A stretch of 64,000 bases of DNA from Nocardia sp. MH4 (GTDB taxonomy: Bacteria; Actinomycetota; Actinomycetes; Mycobacteriales; Mycobacteriaceae), in NCBI RefSeq assembly GCF_019266065.1, contig NZ_LPNR01000095.1:1-64000 (forward strand). The letters are read 5' to 3'. The notes beneath the pieces were generated by a model that was not told the origin of the DNA, did not search any database, and saw only the letters and a program-made list of their open reading frames with translations. How positions within the stretch are numbered: position 1 is the first letter of the stretch; every line of letters starts with the position of its first letter. A program made the position numbers and the translations under genes. Of this stretch, positions 52,353-60,615 are shown one piece after another.

Positions 52353-52421
52353 AGTGCCAACGATACCCGGACCAGCGATGACCGTGACACAGCGTTCCAC
52401 CAACCACGGGTAGTCGATCGG

Positions 52422-52427
52422 TATGCT
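52422..52427 (+). promoter_or_regulatory. -10 element of a leaderless promoter for the DUF6412 gene
   Basis: TATGCT (TANNNT) is followed by seven bases and ATG at 52435. This favours 52435 over the ATG at 52423, which lies inside the -10. Confidence 0.5.
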
Positions 52428-52434
52428 CGGCGGC

Positions 52435-52734
52435 ATGTGGTCCCGGGCAGTGCTGTTGGCGTACGCGGTGCTCGCGTGCGTGCTGCCCGCCTTCGTGCTC
52501 CTGACGACACCGGGCGGCGACGCCGCCCGCATGCTCGCCGTCGGCGCGGTCGCCGCGGCCATGGTGTGCGCGCTGGTCGCGATCACCACCCACCGGCAGC
52601 TGCCGATCCGGGTCGCCACCGCAGGACCGCCCCGCTCGGCCCAGCGCCGCCTGCGCGGTTCCTTTCTGCGACAGAGCCATCCGGACGCCGCGGGTCGTCC
52701 ACGCCCGCGAGCACCGGGGATCGATCACCACTGA
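52435..52734 (+). CDS. DUF6412-like small membrane protein, yidC neighbour
   Basis: A 99-aa protein with two transmembrane helices (residues ~4-26 and ~33-52) and a C-terminal tail SHPDAAGRPRPRAPG that is the hallmark of DUF6412 proteins. These small proteins commonly precede a YidC/Oxa1 homologue in actinobacteria, as here. A helper role in membrane insertion is guessed from that linkage. Confidence 0.72.
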   Translation: MWSRAVLLAYAVLACVLPAFVLLTTPGGDAARMLAVGAVAAAMVCALVAITTHRQLPIRVATAGPPRSAQRRLRGSFLRQSHPDAAGRPRPRAPGIDHH

Positions 52735-52829
52735 CCGGTAGCGCCGTACGCGCCTCCGGTCGGCCGCCGTGATCCCACTCCCCCCTTTCGTGCGCTCGCG
52801 CGCACGCTGTCCGGACAGGTCGTTCCGTC

Positions 52830-53711
52830 ATGCTCGATGTCGTGTACTTTCCGGTGTCCGCCGCGCTCTGGTGCTGGCACCGCCTCCTCGCCCTCCCCCT
52901 CGGACCCGCCGACGGCCTCGCCTGGCTACTGGCCGTGGTCGCCCTCGTCGTCACCGTTCGCGCCCTGCTGATCGTCCCGGCGCTGCGGCAGGCCCGGTCC
53001 CAGGCCACGCTGCGGTCCCTGCAACCGCAGCTCGACAAGATTCGCGCCCAGCACCCCGACGACCAGCGCGCCCAGGCCGAGAAGATCCGGGCGCTGCACC
53101 GCGAGCACGGTGTCCGCCTGTTCGGCGGGTTCGTTCCGATGATCGCCCAGGCCCTGGTGTTCCTCGGCCTGTTCCATGTCCTGCGCTCGTTCGACCGGAC
53201 CGGCGCCGCCGCGGTCGGCCCGTTCGCCTCGACCGACTCCCCGCTCTCGCCCGCGGTCAATCGCGCGACCCCGAACTACCTGTTCGGCGTCCCCGACGTC
53301 CACGCCTTCCTGGACGCGAGGCTGTTCGGCGCGCCTCTGTCGGCGACGCTGACCGGGGCGGGCGAACTGATCGGCGCGGTCGCCGCGCTCGCGATTCCGC
53401 TGGTGCTGATCACCGCGCTCGCCACCCACCTGACGGCTCGGCTGACGCCGCCCGCCCAGGACGGGACGGCCGCGATCCTGCGCCGGCTGTCGCTGTGGGT
53501 GTTCCCGGCGGGCGCGCTGGTGAGCGGGGCGATCCTGCCCGTCGCCGTGCTCACCTACTTCGCCACGAACGCGGCGTGGACCTGCGGTCAGCAGTATCTT
53601 TTCCGCCGCACGCTCGACGCCGAGGCCGCCGCCGTGGCGGCTCGATCGGCCGCGCGGGCCCGGGCGGCGGCGCCGCGACCGGGGGTGAAGCCGAGGCGGC
53701 AGCGCCGCTGA
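52830..53711 (+). CDS. YidC/Oxa1-family membrane protein insertase (second-type paralogue)
   Basis: A 293-aa membrane protein. An N-terminal helix is followed by a helical coiled region ('SQATLRSLQPQLDKIRAQHPDDQRAQAEKIRALHREHGV') and the conserved 'FGGFVPMIAQALVFLGLFHVLRSF', then three more helices and a basic C-terminal tail. The gene context (DUF6412, not rpmH-rnpA) marks it as an accessory copy rather than the housekeeping yidC. Substrates are unknown. Confidence 0.88.
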   Translation: MLDVVYFPVSAALWCWHRLLALPLGPADGLAWLLAVVALVVTVRALLIVPALRQARSQATLRSLQPQLDKIRAQHPDDQRAQAEKIRALHREHGVRLFGGFVPMIAQALVFLGLFHVLRSFDRTGAAAVGPFASTDSPLSPAVNRATPNYLFGVPDVHAFLDARLFGAPLSATLTGAGELIGAVAALAIPLVLITALATHLTARLTPPAQDGTAAILRRLSLWVFPAGALVSGAILPVAVLTYFATNAAWTCGQQYLFRRTLDAEAAAVAARSAARARAAAPRPGVKPRRQRR

Positions 53712-53718
53712 GACGGGT

Positions 53719-53724
53719 TACCCT
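53719..53724 (+). promoter_or_regulatory. Possible leaderless promoter -10 for the NUDIX gene
   Basis: TACCCT (TANNNT) six bases before the GTG start at 53731, within the last bases after the yidC-like stop. Confidence 0.4.
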
Positions 53725-53730
53725 CGGGCC

Positions 53731-54258
53731 GTGGCTGTGAATCCGGAGTCGGAACTGCTCGCCGTGTACGACGCCGCCGGTGCGGTGATCGGCGCGGCCG
53801 AGCGGGGCACCGTCTATCGCGAGGGCCTCTGGCACGCCAGCGCGGGCGTGCTGGTGCGCTCCGGCGACGGCCGCCGGATCTACGTCCATCGACGCACCGA
53901 CAGCAAACTCGTCTTCGCCGGCCTGCACGACTGTCTGGCCGGTGGCGTCGTCGACGCGGGCGAGGATCCGGCCGACACCGCACGACGCGAACTCCACGAG
54001 GAACTCGGCATCGCCACCGGCACCGCACTCCCTGTGCGCGCCACCGCGTCCTGGGACGGCAGCTGGGCGGGCAGACCGCTGCGCTGCCATCTGTTCGGCT
54101 ACGAGGTCCGCTACGACGGTCCGGTCCGCCACCAGCCGTCCGAGATCGCGGACGGCTGGTGGTGGACCGACGCCGAACTCCGTGCGCACCTGGACGATCC
54201 GGCGTGGCCCTTCGTCCCCGACACCAGGCTGCTGCTCGGCGACCTGCTGACTCAGTAG
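53731..54258 (+). CDS. NUDIX hydrolase
   Basis: A 175-aa protein with a complete NUDIX box at residues 72-94 (G-x5-E-x7-REL-x-EE-x-GI), binding Mg2+ for hydrolysis of a nucleoside diphosphate-linked compound. Features such as RRTDSKLVFAGLHD resemble YfcD/isopentenyl-diphosphate-isomerase-like members. Starts with GTG at 53731. It overlaps the convergent secreted-protein gene by seven bases. Confidence 0.9.
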   Translation: MAVNPESELLAVYDAAGAVIGAAERGTVYREGLWHASAGVLVRSGDGRRIYVHRRTDSKLVFAGLHDCLAGGVVDAGEDPADTARRELHEELGIATGTALPVRATASWDGSWAGRPLRCHLFGYEVRYDGPVRHQPSEIADGWWWTDAELRAHLDDPAWPFVPDTRLLLGDLLTQ

Positions 54259-54560
54259 ACGACCACCTGCCAAGTCTGCATGCTGAACGGCAGGTCACAG
54301 GCAGTTTCGGAGTGGAAGCCGCCGAAGGCGGGCTGCCCGTACCGTTCGTAGCTGCTGAACCAGTTCCACCACGCCCAGCAGGTGACCCGAACCTGGTGCC
54401 AGACCGGGTCGCCGCACTGGGAGAAGGCGCCGGTGCCGGCGATGGGGTTCACCGAACAGTGCCCCGGCGGTTGCGCCTGGACGGGTCCGGCGAGCAGGGT
54501 CGAGGCACCGATCAGACCGGCGGCCGTGGCTCCTACAGCGATCTTGCGAAGCGATTTCAT
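54252..54560 (-). CDS. Small secreted Trp/Cys-containing protein
   Basis: A 102-aa protein with a classic Sec signal peptide (MKSLRKIAVGATAAGLIGAS, cut likely after VQAQ). The mature part of about 70 residues has four cysteines and seven tryptophans or more in a compact domain, suggesting a disulfide-bonded exported protein. No family recognised; ATG 54560. Confidence 0.7.
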   Translation of the reverse strand: MKSLRKIAVGATAAGLIGASTLLAGPVQAQPPGHCSVNPIAGTGAFSQCGDPVWHQVRVTCWAWWNWFSSYERYGQPAFGGFHSETACDLPFSMQTWQVVVY

Positions 54561-54727
54561 GACAACCTCCCACCGCGTGGAGTTCCCGCTGTCGAACCCG
54601 CCGGCGATCCACGTTCGGTTCGATATCCGCCTCGGGACACCGTGTCCCGATGATGTGAGCTACATCAGGCAAATCGCGTTCACCGTTACGGCCGTGCCCG
54701 AATAGTTATCCGTTGGCTATCGCCGGA

Positions 54728-55084
54728 TCAGTCGAGGGAGCGCAGCGATTCCTCGTCGCGGGCCACCACCGCGCCGCCGTCGGCGGTGAGCACGATGGGT
54801 CGCTGGATCAGCTTGGGGTGCTCGGCGAGTGCGGTCAGCCACCGGTCGACATCGGCGTCGGTGCGTCCCCAGTCCGCCATGCCGAGGTCCTTGGCGATCT
54901 GCTCGCCGGTGCGCGTGATGTCCCACGGCTGCGCGCCGAGCCGGGCCAGCACCGCGCGCAGTTCCGCGACCGTCGGCGGATCCTCGAGGTAGCGCCGCAC
55001 CGTGTACTCGACTCCGGCGGCGTCCAGGTGCGCGGTGGCGTTACGACTCTTCGTGCAGCGGGGGTTGTGCCAGATCTCGGTCAT
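54728..55084 (-). CDS. ArsC/Spx-family thioredoxin-fold protein
   Basis: A 118-aa protein starting MTEIWHNPRCTKSRNA: a Cys at position 9 in NPRCTKSR, as in glutaredoxin-linked arsenate reductases, and 'HPKLIQRPIVLT' with the conserved Arg. A second Cys of Spx is absent, which favours an ArsC-type reductase. No arsenic-resistance genes are nearby, so arsenate reduction is uncertain. The ATG at 55084 is preferred to a long Arg-rich extension. Confidence 0.85.
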   Translation of the reverse strand: MTEIWHNPRCTKSRNATAHLDAAGVEYTVRRYLEDPPTVAELRAVLARLGAQPWDITRTGEQIAKDLGMADWGRTDADVDRWLTALAEHPKLIQRPIVLTADGGAVVARDEESLRSLD

Positions 55085-55152
55085 CCCCGCAGCGTAGTAG
55101 GCGGGTGCGGACGCGGACTGCGGGCGCGGGCGCACCGGCCGATACTGGAGCC

Positions 55153-55656
55153 ATGACCGATACCGCGCCCTCCGAAAACCCCTACGGCACACCGACAACC
55201 ACCGGTCCCGAACCGATCCGCCCCTCCCAGGGCCGGGTCAACACGATCGTCCGCGCCCTGCTGAAGGTGCCGGTGCTGTCCGGCATCGTGGGCAAGCGGC
55301 TGGCCACCTTGCAGGTCACCGGCCGCAAGTCCGGCAAGGTCTACGAGGTCCCGGTCGCCTACACCGTCCACGACGGCACCCTGCTGATCGGCACCGCGCT
55401 GCGCCCGTGGGTGAAGAACCTGCTCGGCGGCGCCGAGGTGCGCCTGTCCCGTGGCCGGACTCCCGAATCCTTCACCGCCACAGTGCATTCCGACGAGCAG
55501 GGCGTGCTGGAACTGTACACGATCATCGCCCGCGACAACAAGCAGAACGCCAAGTTCAACGGCATCGGCTTCACCGCCGACGGCGAGCCGTCCCAGGCCG
55601 ACATCTACCAGACCTGGCAGCAGGGCGGCGTGGTCGTCGAACTCACTCCGCGCTGA
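55153..55656 (+). CDS. Deazaflavin (F420)-dependent nitroreductase-like protein
   Basis: A 167-aa split-barrel protein of the Ddn/DUF385 type. The core TLQVTGRKSGKVYEVPVAY and 'RPWVKNLLGGAEVRLSRGR' match F420H2-binding oxidoreductases. ATG 55153. Substrate unknown. The Rv2074 homologue and the LLM gene make three possible F420 users in this window. Confidence 0.85.
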   Translation: MTDTAPSENPYGTPTTTGPEPIRPSQGRVNTIVRALLKVPVLSGIVGKRLATLQVTGRKSGKVYEVPVAYTVHDGTLLIGTALRPWVKNLLGGAEVRLSRGRTPESFTATVHSDEQGVLELYTIIARDNKQNAKFNGIGFTADGEPSQADIYQTWQQGGVVVELTPR

Positions 55657-55668
55657 CCGCGCGCACGG

Positions 55669-55703
55669 CGACGGCCCGGCGCAACCGCTCCGCCGGGCCG
55701 TCG
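55669..55703. terminator. Bidirectional hairpin terminator at the end of the uptake operon
   Basis: CGACGGCCCGGCG (55669-55681) and CGCCGGGCCGTCG (55691-55703) are perfect 13-base arms with a nine-base loop between the deazaflavin oxidoreductase gene and the stop of the substrate-binding protein gene. Confidence 0.75.
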
Positions 55704-55713
55704 GCGCGTCCGG

Positions 55714-56856
55714 CTACTTGCCGCCCTCGGTCGGCGTCACCTGCGCGGGCTGGAATCCCGTCCCGGTGACGTCGATCCCGGCGGCCCGCAGTTGATCGAG
55801 AGCCCTGGTGACGTACTCGGTGGTGTAGGCGTCGGCGCCGGGGTCCTTCGTCAGCACCGTCGCGCCCTCGGCGTTCTTGGTCTCCTTGGCGATGGTCACC
55901 GTGCGATCCCAGGCCGCCTTGTCGACGGTGCCGATCCCGGCGGGCGAGGGCCAGATCAACTTGTTCACCTCGTTGATCTGCCACTGCTGATGCCCGGCGC
56001 CCAGCGTCGCGCCCGCCGCGACGGTGATGTCACGGCACTTGTCGAGATTGTCCCGGCAGAATGCCCAGCCCTTCAGGGAAGCGACCAGGAACTTCACGGT
56101 CTGCTCCTGGTACTTCGCATCCTTCAGCTTCTCGGTGTTGGCCCACAGCGCGTCCTGCAGCATCGCCACGCCTTCGGCGTTCCAGTCGATGGCGTTGAAG
56201 TCGTCGGCGGTGTAGAGCTTTCCGGTGGCGGGGTTCTTCGTCTCGAGCAACTGGGCGTACTCGTTGTAGGACATGGCCTGGGCGGCCGCGATGTCCTTGG
56301 CGAGGAAGGCGTTCATGTCGAACTGCTGCTGGACCAGTTTCACGTCCCCGGCCGGGTCGATGCCGGCTTTGGTCATCCCCGCGAAGAGCTCGAACTCGTT
56401 GCCGTAGCCCCAGTTTCCGACGGTCTTGCCGCGCAGCGCGGCGGGTCCGGTGATGTTGTCGGCCTTGAACGAGACCTGCTTGGTGCCCGAGCGCTGGAAC
56501 ACCTGCGCGATCTCGGTGATGCCCGCACCCGCCTCCCGCGAAGCCAGCGCCTTGGGCACCCAGGCCACGGCGTAGTCGGCCTGTCCCTGGGCGAGCACGG
56601 TCTGCGGGACGATGTCGGTGCCGCCGTCGAGGATCTCCACCGACAGCCCCTGCTCCCGGTAGAACCCCTGGTCGACGGCGGCCAGATAGCCGGCGAACTG
56701 GCCCTGCTTGAACCACTGCAACTGCAGTTTCACCTTGGTGAGACCGTCGGCGGTGGTCTCCGAAGCGGTGTCGGTGGTGCTGCAGCCGGTCAGCGCGGCG
56801 GCGGCGAGCGCGGCCAGCGCCAGACAACGGCGCAGCCGGAGTGCGGTCGTGCTCAT
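55714..56856 (-). CDS. ABC transporter substrate-binding lipoprotein (NMT1/THI5/SsuA-like)
   Basis: A 380-aa lipoprotein with lipobox LTGC (Cys at about 25). The mature domain has the NMT1 motifs 'KLQLQWFKQGQFAGYLAAVDQGFYREQGL' and 'LAQGQADYAVAW', as in proteins that bind hydroxymethylpyrimidine, riboflavin or pyrimidines. It is the last gene of the operon. Co-location with a dihydropyrimidinase supports a pyrimidine or hydantoin ligand. Confidence 0.9.
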   Translation of the reverse strand: MSTTALRLRRCLALAALAAAALTGCSTTDTASETTADGLTKVKLQLQWFKQGQFAGYLAAVDQGFYREQGLSVEILDGGTDIVPQTVLAQGQADYAVAWVPKALASREAGAGITEIAQVFQRSGTKQVSFKADNITGPAALRGKTVGNWGYGNEFELFAGMTKAGIDPAGDVKLVQQQFDMNAFLAKDIAAAQAMSYNEYAQLLETKNPATGKLYTADDFNAIDWNAEGVAMLQDALWANTEKLKDAKYQEQTVKFLVASLKGWAFCRDNLDKCRDITVAAGATLGAGHQQWQINEVNKLIWPSPAGIGTVDKAAWDRTVTIAKETKNAEGATVLTKDPGADAYTTEYVTRALDQLRAAGIDVTGTGFQPAQVTPTEGGK

Positions 56857-56869
56857 GGATGGATCTCCC

Positions 56870-57634
56870 TCATCGGATGGTGGACAGCAGGGGTGTTCTG
56901 GGCCGGCGGGTGAGCTGTTCGAGCAGCAGAACGGCGAGCAGGAACACCAGCCCGACCGCCATCGCGCCCACGACGTACGCCCAGGCCCTGGGGTAGGCGG
57001 TATTGGCGGCGGCGGAGGTGATCCGGCTCCCCAGCCCGTTCTGCAGGCCGCCGAAGTACTCGGCGACGACGGCCGCGATGACCGCGCCGGGCGCGGCGAT
57101 CCGCAGGCCGGTGAACAGGTGCGGCAGCGCGGCGGGCAGCCGCACGGCGCGGGTGAGCTGCCAGCCGGTCGCGGCGTAGGAGCTCATCAGGTCGGCCTGC
57201 ACCTTCGGCACCTCGCGCAGCCCGCGCGCGGTGCTGACGAATACCGGGAAGAACACGACGATGGTGACGACGAGGCGACGCGGTGTCTCCGTCGTGGTCG
57301 AGTACATCGTGTTCAGCAGCGGCGCGAGCGCCACGATGGGCACGGCGGCCGCGGCGGCGGCCAGCGGGGTGAGCAGACCGTCGACGATCCGGAACCGCAC
57401 CGCGAGGACGGCGGCGGCGATGCCGAGCACGGTCCCGAGCACGAACCCGACCAGCGCGTTGGCCCCGGTCGCCAGCGCGGCGTCCAGGATCCGGCCCGCG
57501 TTGGCGACGAACTGTTCGGCGATCGCGCTCGGTGCGGGCAGCAGGAACGACGGCACCCCCGCCACCACGGTGAGCACCTGCCACAGCACCAGCACGACGA
57601 CACCCACCACGATCGGCGGCAGCCAGGTCCTCAT
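56870..57634 (-). CDS. ABC transporter permease (second)
   Basis: A 254-aa permease with six helices and the cytoplasmic EAA-type loop 'DLMSSYAATGWQLTRAVRLPAALPHLFTGLRIAAP'. ATG 57634 overlaps the ATPase stop (ATGA). Its partner permease lies two genes upstream, so the transporter is probably heterodimeric. Confidence 0.9.
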   Translation of the reverse strand: MRTWLPPIVVGVVVLVLWQVLTVVAGVPSFLLPAPSAIAEQFVANAGRILDAALATGANALVGFVLGTVLGIAAAVLAVRFRIVDGLLTPLAAAAAAVPIVALAPLLNTMYSTTTETPRRLVVTIVVFFPVFVSTARGLREVPKVQADLMSSYAATGWQLTRAVRLPAALPHLFTGLRIAAPGAVIAAVVAEYFGGLQNGLGSRITSAAANTAYPRAWAYVVGAMAVGLVFLLAVLLLEQLTRRPRTPLLSTIR

Positions 57635-58452
57635 GGCAGGTCCCGTCCGGCCACGGCATGCTCCGCGGGCTCCCCGCGCAGCGCCGCGCGCACGGCGGCC
57701 ACGGCGGCGAAGAACTCCGCCGAGGACCGCACATCGGCGCCGGTGTCGCGCCCCCACCCGCCGGTGGGCACGATGTCGCTGATCCGGCCGGGTCGCGCCG
57801 ACAGCACCACCACCCGATCCGACAGGTACACCGCTTCGGGAATCGAGTGCGTCACGAACACCACCGCGGCCCCGGTCTCGCCCGCGATCCGCAGCAGTTC
57901 GCCCTGCATCCGTTCCCTGGTCATCTCGTCGAGCGCGCCGAAGGGCTCGTCCATCAGCAGCAGCGCCGGGGTGCGCGCCAGCGCCCGCGCGATCGCGACC
58001 CGCTGCTGCATGCCCCCGGACAGTTCGGCCGGATAGCGATCGGCGAACTCGGTGAGCCCCGCCATCGCCAGCAGTTCGGCACTGCGGGCCCGGCGCTGCG
58101 CCTTGGGCACCCGGTGCAGTTCCAGCGGCAGTTCGACGTTGGCGGCGACGGTGCGCCAGTCGAGCAGCCCCGCCTGCTGGAAGGCGATGCCGTAGTCCTG
58201 GTCGATCCTGGCCTGCCGGGCGGACTTGCCGTGCACGGTGACGGTGCCGTCGCTCGGTGTCTCCAGATCGGCGATGATCCGCAACAAGGTGGACTTGCCG
58301 CAGCCGGAAGGGCCGATGAGCGAGACGAATTCGCCCGGAGCGACGGTGAGCGAGACATCGGTGAGCGCGGTCACGGCACCGGCGGCGAAGGTCTTGCCGA
58401 GGTGGGTGAGCTCGACCGCCGGTGGCGCCGGGGCGCCGGCTGAGGTGGTCAT
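57631..58452 (-). CDS. ABC transporter ATP-binding protein
   Basis: A 273-aa ATPase of the nitrate/taurine/NMT1 type. Walker A GPSGCGKST, Q-loop 'AFQQAGLLDWRTV', signature LSGGMQQR, Walker B ALLLMDEPFGALDE and the switch His in VTHSIPEA are intact. AGGAAGAAG precedes ATG 58452. Confidence 0.94.
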   Translation of the reverse strand: MTTSAGAPAPPAVELTHLGKTFAAGAVTALTDVSLTVAPGEFVSLIGPSGCGKSTLLRIIADLETPSDGTVTVHGKSARQARIDQDYGIAFQQAGLLDWRTVAANVELPLELHRVPKAQRRARSAELLAMAGLTEFADRYPAELSGGMQQRVAIARALARTPALLLMDEPFGALDEMTRERMQGELLRIAGETGAAVVFVTHSIPEAVYLSDRVVVLSARPGRISDIVPTGGWGRDTGADVRSSAEFFAAVAAVRAALRGEPAEHAVAGRDLP

Positions 58453-58478
58453 GGGTACTTCTTCCTGGAAAGCGAGGT

Positions 58479-59420
58479 CTACGAGGAGGTGTCGCCGGTG
58501 CCCGGCGGATGGTTGTAGCGGCGCACGGCCAGCTCGACGAGTCCGACCAGCCCGGTCAGCACCACCCCGAGCAGGGCCGCGGCGATCACCGCCGCGTAGA
58601 GCCGGGCGGCGTCGCCGGTGGCCTGCTGGGAGAACACGATGATCTGGCGGCCGATCCCACCCGTGGTGCCGGTGGAGATCTCGGCGACCACCGCGCCGAT
58701 CACGGACGCGGCGGCGGCCAATCGCAAGGCCGGCATCAGCGACGGCACCGCGGCGGGAAAACGCAAGCGCGTCAGGGTCGCCCACCACCCGGCCGAGCAA
58801 CTGCGCAGCAGTTCCACCGAAGCCGCCGACGGCGCGTGCAGGCCGCGCAGCATGCCGATCGCGACGGGGAAGAACGCCAGATAGGCGGCGATCACCACGA
58901 TGCTCATCCACGGCCGCCACGGTTGGCCGCCGATGGCGAGCCTGCCGCCCCACGCGGCCACCAACGGGGCCAGCGCGATCAGCGGAACGGTCTGCGAGAG
59001 CACGATATAGGGCAGGATGCCGCGTTCGAGCCAGCCGAACCGCTGCATCGCCACCGCGAGCCCGATCCCGACCACCGTGCCCAGCAGCAGCGCGAGCAGG
59101 GCCAGTATCAGGGTGAAGCCGGCGGTGCGCACCAGCGTCGTGCCGACGGTGCCGGTGCCGTCCGTCTCGCCGAGCACGGTCACCACCGCCCACACATGCG
59201 GCAGGGCGCCGTCACCGGTGCGCGGCAGCACCCGAACACCACCGATGCCGACGCCGTCGGCGGGCACGAGCAGCTTCACCAGCTCCCAGATCACGACGAC
59301 CGAAGCGAACGCGGCGACCGCGTACGCGACGCGCGCCACCCGCGCGCGCCGCACCGTGGTGGCCCGGCCTGCCGCGGGCAGCACCGCCGTGGCATCGATC
59401 ATGTTCGCGCTCATCGTCAT
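58479..59420 (-). CDS. ABC transporter permease (first)
   Basis: A 313-aa permease with a longer N-terminal part than its partner and the EAA-type loop 'VELLRSCSAGWWATLTRLRFPAAVPSLMPALRLAAAAS'. Its ATG overlaps the stop of a 45-codon gene (ATGA). A later in-frame ATG at the second or seventh residue is possible. Confidence 0.9.
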   Translation of the reverse strand: MTMSANMIDATAVLPAAGRATTVRRARVARVAYAVAAFASVVVIWELVKLLVPADGVGIGGVRVLPRTGDGALPHVWAVVTVLGETDGTGTVGTTLVRTAGFTLILALLALLLGTVVGIGLAVAMQRFGWLERGILPYIVLSQTVPLIALAPLVAAWGGRLAIGGQPWRPWMSIVVIAAYLAFFPVAIGMLRGLHAPSAASVELLRSCSAGWWATLTRLRFPAAVPSLMPALRLAAAASVIGAVVAEISTGTTGGIGRQIIVFSQQATGDAARLYAAVIAAALLGVVLTGLVGLVELAVRRYNHPPGTGDTSS

Positions 59421-59554
59421 TCGCGGTGCTCCCGCACCCGCACCGGCACCCGCTTGCGCGCGTACCGCTGCGCCGTCAGCGCCGAGGACAGCGCCACCGC
59501 CACGATCCCGGCCGAAGACGCGCCCCGGATCAGGGCGATGCCGACCGCGTTCAT
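59417..59554 (-). CDS. 45-aa single-helix membrane peptide within the pyrimidine operon
   Basis: An ATG at 59554 overlaps the LLM gene stop and its own TGA overlaps the permease ATG, both as ATGA, so it is tightly embedded in the operon. The peptide has one hydrophobic stretch (MNAVGIALIRGASSAGIVAV and on to about residue 27) followed by a strongly basic tail. It could be an accessory subunit of the transporter or a coupling element. Confidence 0.65.
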   Translation of the reverse strand: MNAVGIALIRGASSAGIVAVALSSALTAQRYARKRVPVRVREHRE

Positions 59555-60588
59555 CCGACGTCCTTGGTCGCCGTGACGGGCCGGTGCAGGCGAGGCAGCA
59601 CCTGCTCGCCGTAGGCCTCGAGAGTGGCCGTCTTCGCATCGTGTTGCAGGTACACGGCGAACTGGTCGACGCCGAGCTTGCCCAGTTCCCAGAGGCGGGC
59701 GAGCTGTTCGTCCGGCGGGCCGAGCAGACAGAACCGGTCGACGACCTCGTCGGGGACGAAGTCGGCGTGCGGATTGCCCGCTCGCCCGTGCTCGTTGTAG
59801 TCGTAGCCGTGCCTGCCCGCGACATAGTCGGTGAGCGAGGCCGGGATGTCGCCGTCCGCACCGTATTTCGCGACGAGGGCGGCCACATGATTGCCGACCA
59901 TTCCGCCGAACCAGCGGCACTGCTCCCTGGCGTGCGCCAGCGCGGCGGCGGACCCGTCGGTGACGTAGGCGGGCGCGGCGACACAGATCTGCACCGAACG
60001 CGGGTCGCGGCCGGCGGCCTCGGCGGCACGACGCACCTTGGCGACGGTCCACGCGACGATGTCGGGGTCGGCCAGTTGCAGAATGAACCCGTCGGCGACC
60101 TGGCCGGTGAGCTCGAGCGCCTTGGGCCCGTACCCGGCCACCCACACGTCGAGCCGGGATTCGGCCGCCCACGGGAACCGCACCTCGGTGTCGCCGATCC
60201 GGGCGCTGCGCCCGTTGCCGAGCTCCCGGATCACCTCCACCGATTCGCGCAGCGCCGCCAGGGAGGTCGGCCTGCCGCCGATCGCGCGCACCGCCGAGTC
60301 GCCGCGGCCGATGCCGCAGATGGTGCGGTTGCCGAACATCTCGTTGAGCGTGGCGAAGGTCGACGCGGTCACCGTCTGGTCCCGGGTGGCCGGATTGGTG
60401 ACCATCGGACCCACCATCACCTTGCGGGTGGCCGCGAGGATCTGGCTGTAGATCACGTACGGCTCCTGCCACAGCAGGTGCGAGTCGAACGTCCACACAT
60501 GCGAGAACCCGTGTGTCTCGGCCAGTCTGGCCAACTCGACCACCCGCGACGCGGGTGGGGTGCACTGCAGGACGACACCGATGTCCAT
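59551..60588 (-). CDS. LLM-class (luciferase-like) F420/flavin-dependent oxidoreductase
   Basis: A 345-aa TIM-barrel enzyme beginning MDIGVVLQCTPPASRVVELA, with 'FGNRTICGIGRGDSAVRAIG' and 'VAGYGPKALELTGQVADGF' typical of the luciferase-like family, often F420-dependent in Mycobacteriales. In this operon it may oxidise a pyrimidine-type ring or a product, in the way that RutA (also LLM) opens uracil; that is inference. 27 bases separate it from the hydantoinase gene. Confidence 0.85.
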   Translation of the reverse strand: MDIGVVLQCTPPASRVVELARLAETHGFSHVWTFDSHLLWQEPYVIYSQILAATRKVMVGPMVTNPATRDQTVTASTFATLNEMFGNRTICGIGRGDSAVRAIGGRPTSLAALRESVEVIRELGNGRSARIGDTEVRFPWAAESRLDVWVAGYGPKALELTGQVADGFILQLADPDIVAWTVAKVRRAAEAAGRDPRSVQICVAAPAYVTDGSAAALAHAREQCRWFGGMVGNHVAALVAKYGADGDIPASLTDYVAGRHGYDYNEHGRAGNPHADFVPDEVVDRFCLLGPPDEQLARLWELGKLGVDQFAVYLQHDAKTATLEAYGEQVLPRLHRPVTATKDVG

Positions 60589-60615
60589 GGCACTCTCCGT
60601 TTCCGATAGGGGTTC

